Source of the DNA: Bacillus norwichensis
Lineage (GTDB): Bacteria > Bacillota > Bacilli > Bacillales > Bacillaceae_C
Direction of reading: 5' to 3'
Length of the DNA stretch: 61,437 nucleotides
Assembly: GCF_014836955.1 (NCBI RefSeq)
Contig: NZ_JACSPV010000024.1
Coordinates: forward strand, 1 to 61,437
Positions 1 through 11,000 of this stretch are shown piece by piece (the first letter of the stretch is position 1; the number at the start of each line of letters is the position of its first letter). Both the position numbers and the translations under genes were made by a program. Below the pieces are notes generated by a model, which searched no databases, was not told the origin of the DNA, and saw only the letters and a list, made by a program, of their open reading frames with translations.

Positions 1-4
1 GCAA

Positions 5-34
5 TTAGATCCGTGGCCTAGGCCACGGATCTAA
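5..34. repeat. 30-bp perfect palindrome
   Basis: A perfect palindrome centred between bases 19 and 20, with half-site TTAGATCCGTGGCCT. As RNA it would form a strong GC-rich hairpin, but no T-run follows, so it is not a classical terminator for the + strand. Its role is unknown; it could be the end of an element or the terminator of a gene outside the window. Confidence 0.6.
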
Positions 35-219
35 GAAGAATATGGGTGGATAATACCACCACATTTGACAGAGAGCCTGTTTACTTGATCAAGCTTACAC
101 ATTCTCCTAATACCAAAATGACGTAATGCCACATCTATATCAGCAGGTAGAACTTATTTTGACATATACTATAGAAGGGGGCTCACACAAGTTTGGAGTA
201 GCCAGTGTATATACAGCAT

Positions 220-385
220 TTAACTTCATTCAGCAGAACTCTCCTCCTTCAGTAACTGGTAAGATAAATACATATAGTATTGCTTCAAACCCCGGCAGAA
301 TAAAGTTAAAGCCTCCCGCGGATGCCACAGATTTTCAGAGGAAATGTATCGAGCCTAAGCTCGATAAAATCTGTGCACATTTGAT
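220..385 (+). repeat. Family 1 structured repeat, copy 1
   Basis: Starts with TTAACTTCATTCAGCAG and ends with ATTTGAT, as the other copies do. It keeps the TTCAAACCCC hairpin, the CAGATTTT/AAAATCTG stem and most of the inner TTATCGAG hairpin, but the last hairpin is shortened. An open reading frame of 124 codons runs across it; that frame only reads the repeat and is not a gene. Confidence 0.85.
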
Positions 386-2017
386 GACAAGAGGGGATAA
401 GATCCCTGGACTAAACACCTATGCACTGTTCGTTTTCAGTCAAATTGAGACTTCCAAGCTTTGTTTCTTCTTGACCAACTTTTTACAAAGGGACAATTAA
501 CTTCCTGAAAGGATTAATATAAATAAGAACTGTGCCAACAGCCGAAGTTCATATCCTAATTCTGTGTTAAGAACCTATGATTCAAGTAGTTTAGAAATAG
601 GACCAAAGCAACAACAGCTCTCATGCATAAACCTATTAGGACCACCTGATTATTCTAAGAAAAACTAACCCCCCATTTAATAAAGAAGTAAGTATGCGAA
701 CTACAAACATTGAACTTCTTCCTACAGATACATCCAGAAATAATCTTCTGTACAGATTAGAGATCATCTAAACTACACAATCCCAAATTAAAGATTTTGT
801 ATTGAAAAATCCCATATGATTGATGTCCTGCCACTTCACTTCTTAAAGTGAAATACTTTCCTATTCTCTTTTTAAGCACCCCGTGATTTTGATATTCATG
901 AAGAAACAAAATAGCGTAATACTTGGCACTGAAAACGATCAAGTAGCGAAGTAGCTGGTACGGGTTTATACTCTCTTAAATATTATGTTCTATTCAAAGT
1001 CTGAAAAAGGATGTCTAAAGAGCTAATTGAAGCAGTCCAACAAGTATAAATTTCTCTTTGCTGTTACTTGTTTAAATGCAGAAGATGAGAGGCATTTTTT
1101 AACCTACTGACATGAGCTTTAAAAAAGGTCAGTACGATTTAGATGAAGAATATCAATTTTAAATCTGGTACTTAAGTTTCAGCCAAACGCAATTTTAAAT
1201 ATGCCGTAACCCGCTTTATATGACTCTTTTACATTGGCTAATATTTTGCTTCCAGTTGATACTTTCCGTGTGGGATACACGATTTTTCTGAAAGATACTG
1301 CTTTAATAATAAGGAATGTTAGCCGCTTCTTTTTCTTCATTTTCTCTCGGAATCTTTATCTATATTTCCCATAATATGCTGCATCACTTATGATTGAGAG
1401 CTTTCTCTTTCGGCAGGAGTGAGGAAAAACTTGTCTCCCTCAGGTCTGGCACTCTTGTGACTCTTTTAACTCTAAAGGATGAAACGAGAAAATTCCCGCA
1501 TTTTTTTACAGATATTGATTTCTTAAACCACTAAAACTACACTACTGATTTCAATTTTTTATAAAAAGTTTTTCATTTAGCAAATTCCTCACTCATATTC
1601 AAGACATTATAAAAATATTGTTTCCTGACAAGAAACGTTCAATTTCTCCATTCTGATGCAATCATATCAAGTGTTAATTCAACTTTTGTTTTTTATATTT
1701 TCGGATTATCAGTATTTTTGTGAAAAACGTATAGTTTTTGTACAGATTGTCGAATTATAATTTAACCAAATATTAGTAGTTTTTCCATTCCTTCAATGGA
1801 TTTTTTTATGAAGTTAAAATTCAATATATTGAAAATGAAATTCGTTATTAAGATAATCTATCCTATGCCTTTGAACCCTGAGAGACTCAATTTTTATTTT
1901 GATTTTTATTTCCTTATTTAAAATTAAATTGAAAATAAGGAAGGAATTTCATTCTATCATCGCTTCGATTTATAAAATAAAAAATAACATTGTGACAGAA
2001 ATCAAAAGGAAACTTTT
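386..2017. other. AT-rich stretch without a recognisable gene
   Basis: No reading frame here has both a convincing start and a protein family I recognise. Short open stretches on both strands, for example on the minus strand around 1200-1450, carry stops and look like eroded sequence. I could not assign them to a transposase or any other family. The last 300 bp are very AT-rich and probably hold the promoter of the surface-protein gene, but no clean -35/-10 pair stands out. Confidence 0.5.
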
Positions 2018-2041
2018 AAGGAGGTGATTATAATGGTGTAA
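2018..2041 (+). promoter_or_regulatory. Leader with perfect Shine-Dalgarno and two-codon ORF
   Basis: AAGGAGGTGAT at 2018-2028 matches the 16S anti-Shine-Dalgarno over 11 bases. Five bases downstream comes ATG GTG TAA (2033-2041), a complete start-Val-stop frame. It lies 46 bp before the TTG start of the giant surface protein, which has its own GGAGGTGG site. This could be a minimal upstream ORF or a ribosome standby site; it could also be the relic of a lost small gene. Confidence 0.5.
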
Positions 2042-2087
2042 ATTTGAGATTATTCATTATATTTTAAATTAATATGGAGGTGGAAAA

Positions 2088-5000
2088 TTGAGTCTCGCAA
2101 TTTCCAAAAGATTAAAGGCAGGATTTAAAAAATCCATTATATTTTTTGCGATGATTTTGGTAACTTTAAACGGAATGCTTCCTTCGTTTGCTAATCCAGT
2201 ACAAGCTGCGGAAATGGAAACAACAGAAGCAATAGAACAGCCAAATGTCTCGAAGGATATTGAGGGGGAAGAAGTAAAAGAAATATCAACGGGAGAAGAC
2301 TATAACTATCATGTAAGTGTTGAACTTCCAGAAAATATATCAGGCTATGGATCTATAGAAATATTAGATAATCTTAATAAGCATTTAGCTGTTCAGGGTA
2401 CAGCAGTTCTAATAGATGAGGAAGAAAACGATACATACACAGTAGTTGTAGATGGTCAAAAGGTTTCCCTGGAATTGGCGAAGGACGAGCTGGAGGAACT
2501 TGCAGGCAAAGAAGTAAAGCTGCAAATCACGACACAAGTGAAAGAAGATGCGGCAGCGACTGCAGATAAAATTGAAAACGTTGCACAAATCGTGATAAAT
2601 GACGATCTTATCATGGAAACGAATCCAGCAGTTGTCACGCCGATCGATTTGGAGGAAAAGGATCAGATGGGGCCTGATGAGTTAAAAGAAGAAAAGGATC
2701 AGGCGGAGTCCGATGAGCTAAAAGAGGAAGAGAATCAAGCGGAGCCGAATGAACCGAAAGAGGAAAATGACAAAGACGTTGAGTCTGATGATCAAACTTC
2801 CACTAAAGAAATTTTGGCTGCTCCATTAAATCAAGTGCAGGCTGTAGAAGGCATTACCATTAATGATACTGATTCATATTCGATTACATCTATAGATGGA
2901 GCCATGTACATTATCCAATATGATGGGAATAATCCGTCGGCAGCTCCTAAGGGAAAAGTCAAACTTGATAACCCTGCTATAAATAATTCATTAGCCTTAG
3001 GCAAAAATGAAGATGTCTTTTACGCAAATGCAGGTGCAAATTTATATAAAATATATCCAAATGGTAAGACCGAGTTCGTAACCAATTTAGCAGGAGGCAC
3101 GGTGGCTGGTGCGATATCACCAGATGGAAAAAACTACGTATATTTTGTAACAAAAAGTGGTGAATTGTACATTGAAACTGTCGATTTGGCTACAAAAGGA
3201 AAAAAATCCGTGCCTATACAAGACAAATCTGGATTTGCAAATTTAGGTGGGGGAGATTTGGTTTTTGATGCGGATGGGAACCTCTGGTTCTCAAGATGGC
3301 AAGATACTCCCGTAAAATCTGTTTTAGCGAAAGTGGATGTAGAAAAAGGTATATTAGAAAGTGTCATCCCGATTGTTGCGGATAATGGTAAAAATTTTAC
3401 AAGATCTGGAGCGCTAAGTTTTTTACCAAACGGTAAACTCTTAACAGTAGGCATATATAGTACTGCAGGCACTCCTTATCTATTTGAACTAGATCCAGCG
3501 ACGGGGATTGCGACGGAATTGACAGCATTCCAATTGGGGACGACGGATTTTGCTTCGCGTGTATATCCTTCGATTAAGCCAGACTTAAAGATTGAAAAAA
3601 GGAATGACCCTTCTGATACGGTTTTTCCGGGTGATACTGTCACCTACACGTTGAAGGTAACAAACACCGGAACGCTAGCATCGACTTTGACGAAAATGAA
3701 TGATGATCTGCCAGAAGGTACTTCATATGTACCAGGCACAACTACATTGAATGGTGAAAAAGTTGCTGATGTTGCCGAGACAAGCCCTATTTTTACAGGG
3801 ATGCCGGTTCATTCACCTGGTGAATCTCTTGTTGGTATATTATACGCCGGAGAAAAGAATGCGGCAGTTGTTACGTTTCAAGTGAAAGTTAATGATGGGG
3901 TGCAACCTGGAACAGAGATTAAAAACATAGCTACAGTCAGCGGAGACAGCATAGCAGTTATTTCTTCTAATGAAGTATCAAATAAGGTGGTAGGAACCCC
4001 GGTCCTGGAATCTGAAAAATCCGCTAAGTTGCATGAAAAAGTGGATGGAAACGTAGATACGGATCATCCTGAATCGGGAGATACGCTTGTTTACACGATT
4101 CAAACACGGAACACAATCGAAAATAGCTCTGTGAAAAATCTGGTCATCTCGGATACGATTCCGGAAGGATTGGAATATGTTCCGGGTACGCTGACAGTAG
4201 ATGATAAAAAAGTCAGTGATGAGGAAGATGATGATCAAGGCGAGTTTGTCGATAATAAAGTAACCGGAAAGTTTGGGGATGTAACCGACACCGAATGGCA
4301 TACCATTACCTTCCAAGTGAAGGTGAAGGAAGGACAAGCTGGTAAGACGATTAAAAATACTGCGACTGTCACTGGCGACAATCTGGACAAGCCAGATAAG
4401 CCGGAGACTAGTATTGTTGTGTATCCGCTTGATCCTCCAAGTGGTGTTTGTGGACCAACTGTCGCGCTGATTAATGGTAGTTTTGAGGGCGGGCCTGAGA
4501 GGGGCTCCTATCAAAATATCCCATACATGTTCTTGGAATCTGAAGTGCCGGGCTGGAATACTACGGACGATAGTCAAGGCGTGAAGATCATAGAAATATG
4601 GGACTATAAACAAGGATATCCAGCAGGAGCAGTAAATAATTTTCCCGCTCCACCAGATGGAAATCGATATGCAGAATTGAATGCTTATGATAATGGTTTG
4701 TTATACCAAGATGTTAAAACAACCCCAGGACAAACCATTTATTGGAGATTAGCTCATATGGGACGTCAAGGAGTAGATACGATGCAGCTTCGTATTGGAC
4801 CTGTGACGAATGATCCATATGATACTCCGGTTATAGAGCAAATGTCAGATGGCAATACAAAATGGGGAACCTATACAGGAACTTACACTGTCCCAGAAGG
4901 ACAAACCGTGACAAGGTTTGGATTTGAAGCTGTTTCTACTGCTGGTGGAAACTTAGGGGCCGGGAACTTCTTAGACGACATTTTCCTTGGTACAGAGGCT

Positions 5001-8000
5001 TGTATCACAGCGGAGAAATCGGTAAGCCCTGAAGGCGATGTATTTCCAGGGGATGAATTAACCTATGAAGTTACTGTCAAAAATGCAGGCGGAGACGTTG
5101 CTTCAAACACAGTCATCGAAGACGCCATTCCTGAAGGTACAGAATATGTCCCAGGATCAATGAAAATTTTGAGTGGTCCCAAAAAGGGTGACGTAACAGA
5201 TGAGAAGGATAATGACGTAGGTCATTATACTGACGGAAAAGTAACCTTTAATATAGGGGATTTACCCAATACAAATGACTTGCCTGACGGTGTTACTGTT
5301 CAATTTAAAGTAAAAGCTTTGTCCGATCATGCAGGAAAAGATGTTATTAACAAAGCACAAGTCAAACATAAGAATTTGTTGACAGGTAAGGACGAAGAAA
5401 CGGAAACAAATGAAACAAAAACACCGATTAAGTATAAAGATCCTGTCCTGAAATCAGAGAAATCGGCCGTGATCAAAGAAAAGGCAGAGGGCAATACTGA
5501 CAGGGATAATCCAGAGGTTGGTGATACACTTCTCTACACAATCAAGACGCAGAACACCAATAAAGACAGTCTTGTGAAAAACTTAGTGATTTCGGACGAA
5601 ATTCCTGAAGGCCTTGAGTATGTAGCAGGCAGCTTGAAAGTAGATGATGAATCTGTTACAGATGCCAAAGACGATGACAAAGGTCATGCGGTGGATGGCA
5701 AAATTTCAGGTCAATTCGGTGACATCAAAGGTACGGACTGGCATACATTGACATTCGAAGTTAAAGTCAAAGCGGGTCAGGCTGGTATGGATATCAAAAA
5801 TATTGCTACTGTTAAAGGGGATAATATTGATAAACCAGATGAGCCGGAAGAAGAAGTAAAGATTTACCCACGTGAACCGAAGCTAGAGTCCGAAAAATCA
5901 GCCACAAACGCTGAAAAAGGCAAAGAGACATTCGAAGTGGGCGACACGATTGTTTACACAATCAAAACGCGCAACAAAGTATCCGATAGTTTAGTAAGCA
6001 ACCTGACGATTGAAGATACACTTCCAGCAGGTTTAGAATTGATCGCAGATAGCTTGAAAGCCAGCCATGGCGGCACAGTGGAAGAAAACAATGGTGTTAT
6101 CACGGCTAAGTTTGGCGAAGTGGCGGATACGGAGTGGCGTACGGTCACATTTGAAGCGAAAATCAAATCTGGTCAATCTGGTAAGGAAATCAAAAACACC
6201 GCTAAAGTAACGGTTGATGAAATTGAGGAACCAGAGGAACCAACAACAACAGTCAAGGTCGATCCGAAGGAACCAAAGCTGGAGTCGAAGAAGTCCTCGA
6301 AACTGGAGAAGAAGGCAGAAGGTAATACAGATGCCAAGAACCCAGAAGTCGGTGACACAATTCGTTACACGATCACAACGAAAAATATGATCGCAGATAG
6401 CTTGGTCAAAAACTTAGTCATTACGGATACGATTCCATCCGGTCTGAGCTATGTAGCAGGCAGCCTTGAGGTAGATGGTGAATCAGTTACAGATGCGAAA
6501 GACGAAGATGCGGGTCATGTGGTAGACGGCAAGGTCGCCGGTACCATTGGTGACGTGACGGATACGAAAGAACATACGATCAATTTCTTAGTTACTGTAG
6601 ACAAAGGCCAAGCTGGTGCTGATATTAAAAATATTGCCACCGTTAAAGGTGAGAATATTGATAAGCCAGATGAGCCAGAAGAAGAAGTAAAGATTTACCC
6701 GCGTGAACCGAAACTAGAAGCCGAAAAATCAGCCACAAACGCTGAAAAAGGCAAAGAGACATTCGAAGTGGGCGACACGATTATCTACACAATTAAAACG
6801 CGCAACAAAGTATCTGATAGTTTAGTAAGCAACCTGACGATTGTGGATACACTTCCAGTAGGTTTAGAATTAATCGCAGATAGCTTAAAAGCAAACCATG
6901 GCGGCACAGTGGAAGAAAAAGATGGAGTTATCACAGCCAGCTTTGGTGACGTGAAGGATACGGAATGGCGTACGGTCACCTTCGAAGCAAAAATTAAATC
7001 AGGTCAATCTGGTAAGGAAATCAAAAACACCGCTAAAGTAACGGTTGATGAAATTAAAGAACCAGAGGAACCAACAACAACAGTCAAGGTCGATCCGAAG
7101 GAACCAAAACTAGAGTCGAAGAAGTCCTCGAAACTGGAGAAGAAGGCAGAAGGTAATACAGATGCTAAAAATCCAGAAGTCGGCGACACAATTCGTTACA
7201 CGATTACAACGAACAATACAATCGAAGACAGCTTGGTCAAAGATTTAGTGATTTCGGATACCATCCCATCCGGTCTGAGCTATGTAGCAGGCAGCCTTGA
7301 AGTAGATGGTAAAAAAGTTACAGATGCGAAAGACGATGATGCTGGTCATGTAGTAGACGGTAAGGTCACAGGAAGCTTTGGTGACGTGACGGATACGAAA
7401 GAGCATACAGTTACTTTCCTGGTAACGGTAGACAAAGGCCAATCCGGCAAAGATATTAAAAACATCGCTATTGTTGGTGGAGAAAATACCGGAGATCCAG
7501 ATGAGCCGGAAGAAGAAGTAAAAATTTATCCAAGAGAACCAAAGCTAGACTCGAAGAAGTCCTCGAAACTGGAGAAGAAGGCAGAAGGTAATACAGATGC
7601 CAAAAACCCAGAAGTCGGCGATACGATTCGTTACACAATTACAACGAAAAATACCATCGAAGATAGTTTGGTCAAAAACTTAGTGATTTCGGATACGATT
7701 CCATCCGGTCTGAGCTATGTAGCAGGCAGCCTCGAAGTTGATGGTAAAAAAGTTACAGATGCGAAAGACGATGATGCTGGTCATGTAGTAGACGGCAAGG
7801 TCACAGGCAGCTTTGGTGACGTGACGGATACGAAAGAGCATACAGTTACTTTCCTGGTAACGGTAGACAAAGGCCAATCCGGCAAAGATATTAAAAACAT
7901 TGCCGTCGTCGGTGGAGAAAATACCGGAGATCCAGACGAGCCAGAAGAAGAAGTAAAGATTTACCCGCGCGAACCGAAACTAGAAGCCGAAAAATCAGCC

Positions 8001-11000
8001 ACAAACGCTGAAAAAGGCAAAGAGACATTCGAAGTGGGCGACACGATTATCTACACAATCAAAACGCGCAACAAAGTATCTGATAGTTTAGTAAGCAACC
8101 TGATGATTGAGGATACACTTCCAGCAGGTTTAGAATTAATCGCAGATAGCTTAAAAGCAAGCCATGGCGGCACTGTGGAAGAAAAAGACGGAGTTATCAC
8201 AGCCAGCTTTGGTGACGTGAAGGATACGGAGTGGCGTATCGTCACCTTCAAAGCAAAAATTAAATCAGGTCAATCTGGTAAGGATATTAAAAACACCGCT
8301 AAAGTAACGGTTGATGAAATTGAAGAACCAGAGGAACCAACAACAACAGTCAAGGTCGATCCGAAGGCTCCAAAGCTAGACTCGAAGAAGTCCTCGAAAC
8401 TGGAGAAGAAGGCAGAAGGTAATACAGATGCTAAAAATCCAGAAGTCGGCGACACAATTCGTTATACGATCACAACGAAAAATACAATCGAAGACAGCTT
8501 GGTCGAAAATTTAGTCATTACGGATACGATTCCATCCGGTCTGAGCTATGTAGCAGGCAGCCTCGAAGTTGATGGTAAACAAGTTACAGATGCGAAAGAC
8601 GAAGATGCCGGTCATGTGGTAGACGGTAAGGTCACAGGCAACTTTGGTGACGTGACAGATACAAAAGCCCATACGGTAAGCTTCTTGGTAACGGTAGACA
8701 AAGGTCAATCCGGCAAAGATATTAAAAACATTGCTGTCGTCGGTGGAGAAAATATCGGAGATCCAGATGAGCCGGAAGAAGAAGTAAAAATCTATCCAAG
8801 AGAACCGAAGCTAGAGTCCGAAAAATCAGCTACAAACGCTGAAAAAGGCAAAGAGAAATTCGAAGTGGACGACACGATTGTTTACACAATCAAAACGCGC
8901 AACAAAGTATCTGATAGTTTAGTTCAAAACTTAACGATCACTGATAAACTTCCAGCGGGTCTCGAATATGTAGCAGACAGCCTGAAAGTAAGTCATGAGG
9001 GTACCGGGGATTTCAAAGATGGCACCGTCACGGCGACCTTCGGTGATGTGAAAGATACGGAATGGCGTACCATCACTTTCCAAGCAAAAATCAAATCTGG
9101 TCAGTCAGGTAAAGAACTTAAAAACATTGCCGTTGTTGATGGTGATAATATAGACAAGCCAGATGAGCCAGAAGAGGAAGTGACAGTCGATCCGAAGGAT
9201 CCTACTCTCCAATCGGAGAAATCTGCGAAGCTGGAAGCAAAAGCTGACGGTAACAAAGATAAGGACAACCCAGAAGTTGGGGATACACTTCTTTACACGA
9301 TTAAGACTAAAAACAAGAGCGCAGACAGCCTTGTGAAAAACTTAGTGATTTCGGATGAAATTCCAGAAGGACTTGAGTATGTAGCAGGCAGTTTGAAAGT
9401 AGATGGTCAATCTGTTACTGATGCGAAAGACGATGACAAAGGCTATGCGGTAGACGAGAAGATCGTAGGTCAATTTGGCGACATCAAGGATACAAACTGG
9501 CATACAGTAGAATTTCTTGTAAAAGTTAAGACTGGTCAATCTGGCAAAGACATTAAAAATATTGCCACTGTAGATGGTGACAATATTGACAAGCCGGATA
9601 AGCCAGAAGAAGAAGTACAAATTCATCCACGCCACTCTGTTTTAGAATCTGAGAAATCAGCTTCGAACATAGAGAAAGGCAAAGAGAAATTCGAAGTAGG
9701 CGATACGATTGTTTACACAATCAAAACACGCAACAAAGTATCCGATAGTTTAGTTCAAAACTTAACGATCACTGACAAACTTCCAGCTGGTCTTGAGTAT
9801 GTTACAGACAGCTTAAAAGTAAGTCATGAAGGTGCCGGTGAGTTTAAAGACGGTGCCATCACGGCGACTTTCGGTGATGTGAAGGATACAGAGTGGCGTA
9901 CAGTTACTTTCCAAGCAAAAATCAAGTCAGGTCAATCTGGTAATACCATTGAAAACATTGCCATCGTAGATGGAGATAATATAGACAAGCCAGATGAGCC
10001 AGAAGAGGAAGTGACAGTCGATCCGAAGAACCCTACCCTCCAATCAGAGAAATCTGCGAAGCTGGAAGCAAAAGCGGAAGGCAACAAAGATACGGAGCAT
10101 TCGGAAGTCGGCGATACCCTTCGCTATACGATTAAGACCCAAAATACGATCGAAGATAGCTTTGTGAAAAACTTGGTGATTTCCGATGAAATTCCGGAAG
10201 GACTTGAGTATGTAGCAGACAGCCTGAAAGTCGATGGTGAATCTGTCACCGATGCGAAAGACGATGACAAAGGCTATGCGGTAGACGGCAAGATCGTGGG
10301 TCAATTCGGCAACATCAAGGATACAAACTGGCATACTGTAGAATTCCTTGTAAAAGTCAAGTCCGGCCAAGCAGGCAAAGACATTAAAAACATTGCCGTA
10401 GTTGACGGAGACAATATTGACAAGCCGGACAAACCAGAAGAAGTAGTACAAGTATATCCGCGCCACTCCGTTCTAGAATCAGAGAAATTAGCAATGAACT
10501 TGGAGAAAGGCAAAGATACATTCAAAGTTGGTGACACGGTTGTATACACCATCAAGGCTCGTAACACTGTATCTGATAGTTTAGTTGAGAACTTAAAAAT
10601 CACCGATAAGCTTCCTGCAGAATTAGAGTATGTAGATGGAAGCTTGGAAGTAAGTCATGAAGGTACGGGCGAGTTCAAAGATGGTACAATTACAGCGAAC
10701 TTCGGTGACGTGAAGGATACGGAATGGCGTACAGTTACATTTACAGCAACTATCCAATCCGATCAATCTGGAGAGACAATTAAAAATATCGCTACTGTAA
10801 GCAGTGATAATGTTCCAGATTCAAATTATCCAGAAGCGAAAATCGATGTTGATCCAAAAGATCCAGCACCGAAACCGGATCCAGGAGTAGATAACTCCGG
10901 CGGTAAAACCCCTCCTTCTAAAACCGAAAAAGAAGAGGGTAAAAAATTACCGAATACTGCTACTAATATATTTAACTATGGATTATTAGGTGTTATCATA

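Noticed and set aside
126-500. 124-codon open frame on the + strand
   Set aside because: It reads through a family 1 repeat (TTAACTTCATTCAGC...AAAATCTG); no ribosome site and no protein family.
5954-10603. Repeated 61-140-codon frames on the minus strand inside the giant surface-protein gene
   Set aside because: They recur because the repeats recur; they lack ribosome sites and their sequences are antisense to conserved coding repeats.
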